A stretch of DNA of 64,000 bases. It comes from Callorhinus ursinus. Taxonomy: Eukaryota; Chordata; Mammalia; Carnivora; Otariidae. Positions 26,578-41,021 of the stretch are shown one piece after another (position 1 is the first letter of the stretch; every line of letters begins with the position of its first letter). Location: contig NW_020313285.1 in NCBI RefSeq assembly GCF_003265705.1, positions 17,336,407-17,400,406 of the forward strand. The letters are read 5' to 3'. A model generated the notes under the pieces. The model did not search any database. It was not told where the DNA came from and worked only from the letters and a program-made list of their open reading frames with translations. Position numbers and translations under genes: made by a program.

Positions 26578-27124
26578 ACATTACTCTCCTGTTGCTATGA
26601 TAACCTAGTACCACAAACTGAGTGGCTTAAAACCACAGAGATTTAATTCTCTTACAGTTCTGAGGCTCAAAGTCCAAAATTAATTTCCTTGGGCTGAATA
26701 GGGATGGCTGCAGGGCAGTGCCCGCTCTAGAGGCGCTAGGGAAGAATGTGTTTCCTTGACTTTGCCAGCCTCTAGCCCTGCAGTCCTTGGCTCATGGCCC
26801 CTTCCCCCATCTCCAAAGCCAGCAGAGCCCCAGTGTGGTTCAGTCCTCCCAGTGGCACCTCTACTTCTCTGCCCTGGATTCCACTGACCCCTGCCTACTT
26901 CAGTGATGCAGATACTCCCCTCCCTACACAGGCACAGTTCTCCCTGCCTCCCTCTGATATGGGTACTTGCACTTGCATTGAGGTAGGAGGTAGGCTCATC
27001 CAGGTCATCCCCGGTAATGGTCCATTTACACATCCTTAATCACCTCTGCAGAGTCCCCTGTGCCCGAGAAGGTGACACTCATAGGTTCTGGGCATCTTGG
27101 GGCCACTATTCAATCCACCACACA
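26578..27124 (-). mobile_element. MLT1-like MaLR LTR
   Basis: On the given strand it starts ctcctgttgctatgataacc, goes through accacaaactgagtggctta and ttacagttctgaggctcaaa, and ends ccactattcaatccaccaca. This is the reverse of an MLT1-type LTR. Its middle is interrupted by the second copy of a 60-bp direct repeat. Confidence 0.7.
26853..26912 (+). repeat. 60-bp direct repeat, copy 2
   Basis: It is nearly identical to 25554-25613, with one C/T difference in each half. It interrupts the MLT1-like LTR. Confidence 0.9.
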
Positions 27125-27129
27125 CAGTA

Positions 27130-28260
<1,131 letters not shown>

Positions 28261-28539
28261 TCACCTTCCACCTCCTCCCACTTACGAGGCTGGAACTTCC
28301 CTTTGTGTGTGTATTTGTGTTTTTTTGTAGCGGCAGCCGCCAGGCCTGCCTTCCTCCCCCCTCGTGTGCGAACTCCCCCCTCTCCGCATCCCCATCATCT
28401 AGAAAACTTCCGTCCATGGCCAGACTTCCAAAAGAGTGACCTACCCTCTCTGCTTCCTCACCACAGAGCCGGCAGTGTTCCCACCGAGCTCAATACTCCG
28501 TACTTCTCATTTACTAAATTAAACCTGTGTCGCCTTTTT

Positions 28540-30245
28540 ATTCGAACTTGGGGTGTCATCTGACTCTGCTGACTACTCCTTGCTTCTCCCCCCTCCCCCG
28601 CCAACCCCACCACCCCGTCCCAGGGGCTGGGCCTTCTCTGTTGTTTGATCCTGCTCAGTTTGCCATCTCTCTGGGTTGGAACACACAGCGGTCACTCAAC
28701 GACTTTTCCTCTCCAAAATCCACTCCCTTTGCTAATCTCATCCCAACCTATGGCATCAAATACCGTCGACATGCTTACAACTCCCAAATTTGTATCTTTC
28801 GTTAGAGCCTCTTCTCCGAACTCCAGACTTAAGCAGCCAACCACCTAACTATACTTAGCTGTTTGCTGTACACCTCAAACTTGTGAGTCCAAAATCAATG
28901 CCCAATTTTACCTCCCAATCCTGCTCATTCCCTTAACAAGATGGCAGCTCCACTGTTTTACTTCCTTAGCCCAAAACCCTCGTGGCCACCTTCGAGTCCT
29001 CTTCTCATCCCCTCGGCCCTCATCCGGTGCATCAAACATCATTTCAGCTTTGCCTTCAAAATACATTCAGAATTTGACTTTGCCTCACTGCTCCCACCTC
29101 CATCACCTGGGCTCAGGCCACACAGTTGTTTTTTTTTTAAATTTTTTATTGTTATGTTAATCACCATACATTACATCATTAGTTTTGGATGTAGTGTTCC
29201 ATGATGCATTGTTCGTGCATAACACCCAGTGCTCCACGCAGAACGTGCCCTCTTTAATACCCATCACCAGGCTAACCCATCCCCCCACCCTCCTCCCCTC
29301 TAGAACCCTCAGTTTGTTTTTCAGAGTCCATCGTCTTTCATGGTTCGTCTCCCCCTCCGGCTTACCCCTCCTTCATTCTTCCCCTCCTATCTTTTTTTTT
29401 TTCTTAACATATATTGCATTATTTGTTTCAGAGGTACAGATCTGTGATTCAACAGTCTTGCACAATTCACAGCGCTCACCGTAGCACATACCCTCCCCAA
29501 TGTCTATCACCCAGCCACCCCATCCCTCCCATCCCCCACCACTCCAGCAACCCTCAGTTTGTTTCCTGAGATGAAGAATTCCTCATATCAGTGAGGTCCT
29601 ATGATACATGTCTTTCTCTGATGGACTTATTTCACTCAGCAGAACACCCTCCAGGTCCATCCACGTCGTTGCAAATCAGGCCACACTGTTGCTCGAGCAC
29701 TGCGGTAGCACCCAGGCTGTACCCCTTGATTCTACCCTGGCCACCCCCGCCCACCTGTTCTCAACACAGAATCCACGGGCATCGCCGTAAGTCTGCCCAC
29801 CTCCCTCCTCATCTCAGCACCCTCCCCTCCATTAACACTCCTTCTTGCTCAGAAGAGGATCCAGGTCTTTCCGGAAGTCTGCAAGGCCCTGCCCCCTCTG
29901 GCTCCTGCTATTCTGCGGAGCTTCGGCTTTTCTCTCCCTTACCCACTGTGCTCCATGCACATGGCATGCTTGCTTTCCTTCCCCTGTGCCACCCTCCTGC
30001 CCCTCTTCATTGGCCTGGCACTGCCAGCATGCCTTACCTCCGTACCTGGCTGCGTTTGTCATTTCCACTTAACTTTGTGCACTGATCTGTCTACCTCCGT
30101 TTAGGCCCTCTTTGGTTACTAGAATGTTCTGTGACAGTGGGCTCTTTGTCTATCTACTTCACTGCTATATCCTTAGCACCTAGTAAAGTGCCTGACATAG
30201 AATGGGTGCCTCAAATATGTTTGTTGAATGAATAAATGATTGAAA
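28540..30245 (+). mobile_element. Long L2 copy interrupted by L1
   Basis: L2 ORF2 words run in order (acatgcttacaactcccaaa; aaaatacattcagaatttga) to the 3' tail agtgcctgacatagaatggg and ttgttgaatgaataaatg. The L1 at 29129-29676 splits it. Confidence 0.8.
29129..29676 (-). mobile_element. 5'-truncated L1 with target-site duplication
   Basis: Reversed, it runs from ORF2-end/3' UTR sequence (gtggatggacctggagggtg) to the terminal aataaaaaatttaaaaaaaa. The 15-bp duplication caggccacac(a/t)gttg flanks it (29114-29128 and 29677-29691). The 3' UTR holds two related modules, each starting aaacaaactgagggtt. Confidence 0.88.
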
Positions 30246-30809
30246 ATGGGGACCATCTTTTCCCTTATCTTCTGTGATAGTCTCATGTGTTTCATCATGA
30301 CTCTGGCCCAGCTCTGTCTCAGTCTCCTTGGGGTCCCTCTTGGTCTGCCTGTCCTGTAACTACTGACCCCCAGGGTTCTGTTCAGGTACCCAACTCAAAC
30401 CACTCACACACACCATTGGCGGTCTCGTCTACTGCCCTGATTTTAGCCAAAGCCCAGATGCAGATGGATCCCAGATCTGTGTCTTTAGCTCAGAACTACC
30501 TTCTCTAGTGCCTGCTTGGTTCTCCCACAGCCCCCTCATACTCAGCCAGCCACGCTGAGCTGTTCCTCTCTTCCATACCTGCCCCTCCCACCGGGTCTTC
30601 ATCAGCAGCTGGCCAGCCAGGACCAAGCATGACCATCACCCTTGCTGCTTCCTTCTCCCCTACAGTCTGCCACAAATGAGTCACCAAGGACTACAGAGAT
30701 GGCCTCCTCATTCCCTGAGTTCATCTACTTTCCAGGTTTTTCCTAAATGACTGCAATAGCTTTGGGGCAGAACTGTCACCTTCTACCCTGGTCACTGCCC
30801 GGCATCACA

Positions 30810-30935
30810 TTCAATCCTCACAACCACCCCCATTCACATGTGAGAAAACAGAGGCTTGGAGGGGTTAGGTCACTTGTCTAAAGCCATTCAGTCTTGCTGA
30901 GTGATAGAGGTGGGATGTGAATCCAGGGGTGCCTG
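30810..30935 (-). mobile_element. MIR
   Basis: On the given strand cacatgtgagaaaacagagg is followed by ggttaggtcacttgtctaaa and gggatgtgaatccaggg, the reverse MIR core. Confidence 0.8.
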
Positions 30936-32389
30936 TGTCCCTGCCTACTACATGTGCTGCTTCCCACTGCCCAGAGTGGACCCCTCATCCAGCAGAGACA
31001 CCTGAGAGAAGCACTAATCTACTCGTTCAGTGCTTTGACCAGAGGCTCGCTTCATGGCAACCCTCTTGGGAGATGGTGGGGCATTTTCTAGAGGAGAACA
31101 CGGTTATTTGGGACTGTCACCTAGCTCACCATGGTCTTGCGCTGTCTGAAAGGCCTGTGGGGCCTCTCCTACTGTGACTCGTTCTGGCTTTTTAGGAAAT
31201 GTGAGTCGTGGTTACGTTTTCAGAGATTTCCCTCGAGCTACAGGTTATTGCAAATCTATGAGAAATTAGTGCCCATGTGACAGGGTGCAATTATTTAAAC
31301 CTAACTGCTAGAAATTAACTAGGACCACTCTTTCTAGATGGTTTCACGGCTACTACGTGGAAGGAAAATTCATCAAGGGTAGCATATCTAAAAAATGATT
31401 AATTCAAATGAAACAGCCCAGAAAACAGCTGTTCCAGAGCTACAAATGTGAGAGAAGCAAGAGCCTGAGACCTACCAAGAGCCAGCACAGGAATGCAACA
31501 AGCTGGCTGCAGGAACCCGCCTGGGTGTGGCCCACTTCCACTACGAGCTCCGGGCCCGTCGCTGCTCACCAGTTCCTTCACTGCATGTCCTCGAGGAGGG
31601 GCCCAGGAGGGCCTGCAGAGGACTCTTTTGGGTTAATGTAATTCTACCATCAAGTAGCTAAGGGTCTACCTTATGCAGGCAACCACCAACACAAGAGAGA
31701 AACCAATGGGAGGGACAGAGCCCTGGGGTGGGGTCGGGTGACGAAGCACTGTCTAGGGGATGCCTGTGGACAGCTGGGTCTGGAGGGCTAGAAAGGCTTT
31801 CCTGGATCTGCCACCAGCAGTCACCTCTGCAGCCTCTGTCCATGTGGCATGGCAGCTCTGCTTTTGGTCTCATGCTTCATAGCACCTCTGATGCTTGGGG
31901 CATTCTTGTGTTTCATGCTCTCTCCCCTTGTTCCTCTGGGGCCCCTGAGAACCTTGCAACTTACGTCCTCTATTGACTTGTTGAAGACCCCTTCCTTTTA
32001 TAAACTTTGCTATCCTTAGGTTCTGTGACCCATGTTCTCCAGGCTTCCTTAAAGCTACTTCTTTTGCCTGCCAGAGAGCCGACGACTCTCCAGCCCACCA
32101 CGGCCCATCCCCATCTTCTGGATGTTTCTATGCTTGCGTCCCATGGGCATCTTAAACTCACTACATTATAGGCCACCCTCATCTCCTTGATGAAGAGCCT
32201 ATCTGCTCTGCTTTGGGGATCCCCAGCACGAGACGGAGAATGTGGCCTCTGTACAGGGCCTCATAGAGTGAAAGAATGAACTGTGCCCCCCTAACCTGCC
32301 TCTCCTCCTCCTGAGTGAAGGGCACTCTGCTCCTCCTAGCAAGACCCCAGATGACCCTCGTGGTGCCTGTTGATCTTACCTGTGAATAA

Positions 32390-32930
32390 CACTACAATCG
32401 ATTTTTCCCCTTGCCACTGCCCCTGGCTTGGCTAGGTCACTACCCTTTCTCACATGGGTGCTCACAACAGCCTCTGCACCTGCTTCTGGGCTTCCAATCC
32501 AGTCCTGCTCATCATTACCCTCACTGGGGCCCCGCACATGTTCTAAAGCAGCCCCACCAGGGCCTGGCATCACTTGAAGTCCTCCAGGGGTCCCCAGAAC
32601 TCTTAAGATCTACCATTAAAACTCCTTAGCTTTGACCCTGACCTACATTCATCCTAATCTCAGTCAGACCAAGTATCTGCGATTGCCGGATGTGACAAGA
32701 CATTTTATGCCACCTTTTGCCATGTTCATGACATTCCCTTTAGAGACCCATCCCCAGTTCCTACTTGTTCTTCACAACTGAGCCCAGGGGTCCCCTGCTC
32801 GGGAGCCTTCTCTGACTTTGTCCTCCCCGGGTCTGGAGAGGCCTCACGCTTCAGTGTCCCCAGTGCACCTTGCACCTCCTTCTAGCAGCACCTTTTGGGC
32901 TGTCTGTTCACACTGCTGTCGCCATCCCTT
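32390..32930 (+). mobile_element. L2 3' region, diverged
   Basis: L2-like order includes gggagccttctctgactttg and accttgcacctccttctagc. A weaker L2-like texture precedes it at 31880-32330. Confidence 0.5.
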
Positions 32931-33011
32931 CTCTATGAACTTGGGGAGAAGAGAAACCCACCTGTAAGCCTTAGGCCTCACCGAGGGCTCTGTGCACCAA
33001 AGGCCCAATCA

Positions 33012-33299
<288 letters not shown>

Positions 33300-34039
33300 T
33301 TATGCTCCCCTGTCCCCAGCGGCTAGCTCCAAGGTAGGGTCACGTGCCACATGGGGCACATATGACACCTGCGGTTTGTCTGCGTGGGGTACAGGCACCG
33401 GTTGAGGTGATGTGAGATGAGCAGGTGGTGTGTGGGCAGCATGGGGAGAAAGTGCCAGAGGGCTGTGAATCACTACAGCAGATGAAGGCTCTGCGATCCC
33501 CAGGCTATCCTCCTGGACATGCGCTTCTGCCCTAGGGCGCCCTGGGCGGGCCACCAACAGAAGGTTTCAAATGAATGATAGCCTTGGCTCTGACCTACAT
33601 TTGGTCTTTCCTGTTCTGAAAGAGTCTCCCTTGGTCGTTTGTTGTCAACTAGTCAAATCAGATGGATCAGATCATGCCAGAAAGGCAAAGGCTAGCTCTT
33701 TTTTTTTTTAAAACACATTTATATACAACACCACTCCCTGGAACTTAGGGTCCTGACAAAGCTGTGGCTGCCGCTCCTTTGTGCCAATTTCATCCTGGCC
33801 TGTCAGTGCCAGCAGACCCCCCTTCAAGACAGCCTGCTAGCTGCTCCCTGATTTCTGCTCCCACCTCTGCCTCACCCATTTCTCTGTGGCAGCCCCAGGT
33901 CAGGCAATGGACCCACAGCCTGGTCAGGCCCACCCGCCTGCTCCCACCACCGCCCTGGTGTGGTTGCTGTGGTCGGCGGGGAGAAATTTCAGACTAGCAG
34001 AGAAAGGGCCGTGGGAGGAGCTAGTACCGCCTCCTTATT

Positions 34040-34165
34040 ATAAACACAAAAAAACTGAGGTCCAAGGAAGGGAAGGGGCTTGCTAGAGGCTACTTGGATT
34101 TATGTCAGAGCTGGGGCTAGACCCTGAACCCCTACTCCGGGCTCTTCTGCATCACTGTGCCTCAA
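34040..34165 (-). mobile_element. MIR
   Basis: On the given strand aaaactgaggtccaaggaag is followed by gtcagagctggggctagacc, a reverse MIR. Confidence 0.75.
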
Positions 34166-35773
34166 CATAAAGGGTAAACATGGCACAAAAATAGTTAAGG
34201 TTTGAGTTCTCCCTTTCTTTCTCCCTCACTTTTTTTCTTGTGAGGGTAGGATAGTCAACAGATTTCCATAAATGCTAAGAAAATTAAATACATGAAAAAC
34301 ACACTCTTTCCTAGCATGCTCAGAAACCCAGCTAGTGACTTCACTGACTATCTGGGTAAGTTTTTAGTGTTAGAAAACAATGTAACATGAAATAGGAGCC
34401 AACATTCCACCTGCTTCCAATGGCTGCAGGCAATTTTCTGGGCCTCGGGCCCTTACTGACCAGGAAGCCCCAGTGCCTGGGGTTCCCAGTGTGGATCAAG
34501 GTCCCTGACTCCATGACACAGTCTTAGCTGCTGCTGGTTCTATGCTGAGAGGGGCTCTGGGCAGGAGGGCTCTGCCACTGGGCACAACTGGACCCCAACC
34601 TCTGAGAAGCTAGCCGTGCCTGGGAGCACCCTGCACAGGTCCCAGTGGGGAACCTGGGGTGCTGGGCAGCCTGTCCCCAAGAGCTACATAAAGGGGCCAC
34701 CCACGAGGGCCCTGTCTCAGCTTCCAGGGCATCCCAGCTTCTGGCCCGTATGTGCTCTGTCCCCATCTATCTTGCCCCTGTGGGGCCTTCTCTCTGTCCA
34801 CTCTCACCTGGCAAACTTCTTTTGCTCAGACCTATGAGTCAAAATCCCTGTCCCTGGGGGTCCCTCGGCCTCCAGGGGCCTCTTGGGAAATCGACAGCTG
34901 CAAGGACCAGTGCAAGACTGAAAGCTCGGGGGACTCCATGTGGGGTTGCAGCTGTGGCCACATGGCAGGCGAAGCACAGCCTTGCTCATCGTCAGCAACA
35001 GAATGCGGGCCTCGACAAACAACTGACTTCACAGGAGAGCCAGCCTCATGATCCGGCCCCTGGAAGGTTCTGTCTGAGCGTCGCTTCTCCTAAGGGGGCA
35101 CGAAGAAGCTTTCTTTGCTGTGGTACGCCCCGATTGTCTCATTTCTCTTGTTGAGAGGGGACGGTTCCCTGCCGGCCTGTTGAGTTACGCTCCGGTGTTT
35201 CCTAACCCCCAGCTCTGGGTTCCAGCTGTGAAGGGTACAGGCAGCTGGCTGTCCGGGCAGGATGGAATTTGTTTGCTGCTGCGCTGTCCACAATGAAGGC
35301 AGCACCTGCCAGCCCGGAGCCCGAAAGTGGCCGGGGGTCTTAAGTTGGCCTCAAGGTGGGGCCTCTATGGCTGCATTTCACACACCCCAGGGCCTCCTGC
35401 ATTCTTTGCTGGGCTCCACTTTTGAAACTTGAGCCTCTTGGTAGTAAACTCACTTTAGAAAATTACCACCTCTCAAGGACACAGAGGGAAAGCGCTCTGC
35501 GTGCATTGTGGCCTAGGAGCTAGGTCACGCACCGCCGAGGGACAGCTGTCCATGATGAGTGGCCATCGCTACAACCTGTTCTTCCAAGGAACCCTAAAGC
35601 CTACTGGCATCCATTCTCATTTCTCAGGCTCTGCTTTTGTTTTGCTGAGATGGACTGTGGGCAGCAGTGCCTGACGTTCAGGAAATTGTTCTGAGTACGC
35701 GCATATGCTAGGCTCTAGGAAATGCCATGAGATGTTCATGAGGAAAAAACGAGACAGGAACTAGGCCGGCTTT

Positions 35774-35964
35774 CATTTGTTTTTTTTTTTAAGATTTTTA
35801 AATTTATTTGTCAGAGAGCACAAGCCGGGGGAGCGGCAGGCAGAGAGAGAAGCAGATTACCCACTGAGCAAGGAGTCTGATGCGGGACTCGATCCCAGGA
35901 CCCCAGGATCATGACATGAGCTGAAGGCAGCTGCTTAATCAACTGAGCCACCCAGGTGCCCCCC
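35774..35964 (-). mobile_element. Can-SINE
   Basis: It is complete in reverse. The imperfect flanking repeat aggccggcttt / aggccagcttt indicates the target duplication. Confidence 0.9.
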
Positions 35965-36332
35965 AGGCCAGCTTTTAAAGAGGTAGATTTTGTGCTTAAC
36001 CCTGAAATCACAGGGTGCATTCTGCCACTTCTCATACTCCTCCCTGACACCACCATCCACTAACCTGGAGAATAAGTTATCTCCAGGTGATGTGAACTCT
36101 GCTCTGGTGGAGGGGCTGCCCTGGGCTGGGGTTCACAAAGGCACATGCACCCCAAGCAGTGACTCAGGCTCTATAACCCAGTTCCCACATGGGCCTGCTA
36201 TTTTTTGAACCACATGAAATTGTCAGTATTTGACCATTTTTGATGTATAAGAATGGCCATTTTTTTTTTTTTAGGGCCCAACCTAATATCTAAAGATGGT
36301 TTGATAAATACAAATTTAAAAAAGTCTATTCA

Positions 36333-36523
36333 GGGGCGCCTGGGTGGCTCAGTCGTTAAGTGTCTGCCTTCGGCTCAGGTCAAGGTCCCAGGGTCCTGGG
36401 ATTGAGCCCCGCATCGGTCTCTCTGCTCCGCGGGAAGCCTGCTTCTCCCTCTCCCACTCCCCCTGCTTGTGTTCCTTCTCTTGCTTTGTCCCTCTCTGTC
36501 AAATAAATAAATAAAATCTTAAA
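36333..36523 (+). mobile_element. Young Can-SINE with perfect target-site duplication
   Basis: It runs from ggggcgcctgggtggctcag to aataaataaataaaatctta. The 15-bp repeat aaaaaagtctattca lies on both sides (36318-36332 and 36524-36538) without mismatch, so the insertion is recent. Confidence 0.96.
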
Positions 36524-36983
36524 AAAAAAGTCTATTCATTTAAAAATATACATGTAAATATACATTTACAGAAATCATGGTGGCTTTTTTCTTTGGCATT
36601 TCCTCAAAGTATACACTAAACCCCAACACCAATATCAGCTTCTGGAAAAAAGCTGAAGGCCTCATCCAACTAGGAACCCCTGCCAAGTAATCTGCTTCAG
36701 GGACAGTTTCAAACAGCTTCAGATGGCAACTTCCTACTTTTAAGTTCTAATGGACTGGTGTCCATTAAAGACACTAGTAGGTTTTAAATCTGCTTCTCAG
36801 TGTGTGACGCTTGAGTTTGACAATTGACCTCCCCCCTCCCATCTGGTCTGGCAGGTGGGCCCCACCTGTGGGGACTGCGTGGTGTCTGGACAAGCTGATC
36901 GTGGCCCATGGACATAGGGCCTCACAATGGAGGCACGAACACAGGCGATCACAAGCACAACACAAAAGAAGTGAGCTTGGTAC

Positions 36984-37010
36984 CTTCCTCTCGCCACAGA
37001 ATGTTTGCCA
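36984..37010 (-). CDS. FSTL4: FSTL4 27-nt microexon (linker L-ANILWREE-G)
   Basis: This exon lies between ctgcag and GTACCA, is exactly 27 nt and is phase 1 at both ends. Joined to its neighbours it reads L-ANILWREE-G, matching the linker remembered for both FSTL4 and FSTL5 between Ig2 and the C-terminal domain. Without it the flanking exons still join in frame, replacing the split Leu/Gly codons by one Arg codon (C plus GC gives CGC) and shortening the protein by nine residues. A UGC lies within six bases of the acceptor, and the pyrimidine-rich tract sits about 40-62 nt upstream (37049-37072), an arrangement seen at neural microexons regulated by SRRM4. The donor is weak. Simple ORF finding cannot detect an exon this small. 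Confidence 0.93.
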
Positions 37011-38229
<1,219 letters not shown>

Positions 38230-38445
38230 CTATTCAGAGTGCAGGCCCTTGGCAGGGCTGAGGGCAGCCAACATCCATGATACACGCCCAGAAAGAGCTC
38301 AAACAGCTGAACTAAACTGACGCTGACCTGGGATCTAACTGACGGGTTATCATCATTGTGCTCAAAAAGCCTGCAAGACCTGTGTGAGCCCCGATAGCAG
38401 GAGAATTTGGGGAGACGTTTGTTCACTCCCGAAACATCTGACTTA

Positions 38446-38721
<276 letters not shown>

Positions 38722-40826
38722 TCAGAGAGGGCCCTCACCTGGCCTCGGGCCCGTGCTCTGGCCACGACACCTGCTCCAGGGGGGTGAACCGAGACGTGAC
38801 TCTGGAGTTCTCTTTGTTACTAGCTCACAGTCATCCTGTTCAGCAGATCAAGCCCTCGAAGAAAGGGCTATAAAATGATTTGTAAGCAATAAACATGTCA
38901 GGCTTTGTGCCCTGTAATTCATGGCTTTCACCATTATTCTAAATCTGATCAGAAAGACATCCAGATATTGAATGCTGTTCAGCTGCTACACGTGAAGAGC
39001 AAGAGCCACTGCACATTTATTTCTGAATGAATAAAAATCAAATATATTATTTCTGTTATTGGAAAGCCATTGGACAAGGGCTTAATTTTTTGCAGAAGGT
39101 GCTTCACAAAGCACTTATGGTCACTGACGGGCAGGGCTACTAATTACATCAGCACTCCAGGGAAGTCCATTGATTTTCCAGTGGATCACTGTTATTTCTC
39201 CACTTCGCACATCCCACCCCTCCGCCATGGGTGAAAGGCAAGTGTGTCCTCCTTGGCTCAGCCATGAGCCCTGGCAGTCAAGTTCAGGGCTGAGGATGTG
39301 TCCTCCCACTCATCAGAAGAACACGGGTGGGCAAGGTGTTAGCACTCGCCACAGATCTCTGGCCTTTCTTAAGTGGGCTGTCGGGGGAGGTTCCTGGAGG
39401 AAGTGAAGATTGTCTGGAGGATCTTTCCTCTTACCCCTAGCTCTGGGCCCAGGAAATAAAATAATTATCATTTTCAGTGGAATTGAGGGCTCTTACCTAT
39501 CCACATATTTTACTCTACGTATTTCCAAAACGGCTTCCAATTAGCTTATGTAAAGGCACCTACCTGGATATTACACTCAACACACACCTTTTGGGAAGGT
39601 GGAAGATGGATTCCTCCTAAAGCAGGCCACTACATTTCCCCAAAGGTATCTGGAAGCTCCTATTGTCTGATAAAAGAAAGTGTCCCTATACTTTAGGAGA
39701 GAGGTTTTTCTTGGGAGCAGAGATAGAACACATTGATGCTTATGTAGAAGGAGGTAATACTGCTAATCCTGGAATGTGAGCAAGTATTCTAGTGATCTCT
39801 TCTTGGGAAGGCGGAGGACAAAGGCAAAAACTCCATTGCCTCGTTGTGAGAAATGGACTGTGCAACTCCTCTCAAAACTCCTTAGGAGGCTGCTAGTGGT
39901 CTGATTAACTCAGTCTGAGTTTCAAATCTTTCCTCTGGTTCACCTACAGGGCAAAGCTGGGGGTCTGAGAAGAAAGCCAAATGGACAGTCAGCAAAGGGC
40001 ATGAACCCACCTTGAAAATATCCCAGAGCTGTTTCTGTAACAAAAACACAGAGGCACCGTGTGACAAACCACACAGAGACCCAACACCACCACAATGTGA
40101 GTCATTTCCCAGTTTCTCTGTTGGCAGTTCTGGAGAAGAGTTCCAAGGTGTGACAGAAGAGTCTTGTCGCAGATCAGGCCACTGGGATGGAGGAAGTAAA
40201 TGGGGCTCTAGGTAAGGCATATCTAGAGGGCTGCTTAGAGCAGGGAAGTGAATCTCCCTTCTCTGACTCCATTTGGTTCAGAGAGGAAAGGAATAATAAC
40301 TTATATAGACAACTTCCCTACACTGTGAATTTGGAAGAGGGAGGAACAGGGTTCAAGTTGAATAGATGGTAGAGTTTTGGTCAGGAGGGTGTAATTCAAG
40401 AGCACAGAGCTAGAACTGGGGGGTTGAGGAGCACTGGACTGGCGGGGAGTTGGAGAAGGTAGTAGAGCATCCAGAGTTCTACAATGTGGGTGGTCATGAC
40501 CTGGAAGTTAATAAACTTGGGCTCTTGCTAGATCACCGTTTATTTATACAAACCTGCCTACCACACATAAAGTAGATCTAAAGAAGGTGAGGGAAGAATC
40601 AATAGAGAAGCAGAAGTGAATGAATCGATTAGTCAAAAAAGAATGGAAATGACAGATAAATCGAAGGCTGGTTGTTTATAATAAGATAGACAAATCTCTA
40701 GCAAGTTTGATCAATAAAAAAATAGAGAAAGAACACAGGGAATTAAAAATTATGAAAATACTGTATTCAATTATAGGGAATAAATATGAAAATCCCAATG
40801 AAATGGATCACTTAAAAGGAAATCTT

Positions 40827-41021
40827 TTTTTTTAATTTTACTTATTTATTTGACAGAGAGAGAGAGACAGCGAGAGAGGGAACACAAGCAGGGGGAGTGC
40901 GAGAGGGAGAAGCAGACTCCCCGCTGAGCAGGGAGCCCGATGTGGGGCTCGATCCCAGGACCCTGGGATCATGACCTGAGCCGAAGGCAGACGCTTAACG
41001 ACTGAGCCACCCAGGCACCCC
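40827..41021 (-). mobile_element. Young Can-SINE with 17-bp target duplication
   Basis: It is complete in reverse. acttaaaaggaaatctt occurs on both sides (40810-40826 and 41022-41038) without mismatch. Confidence 0.96.
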
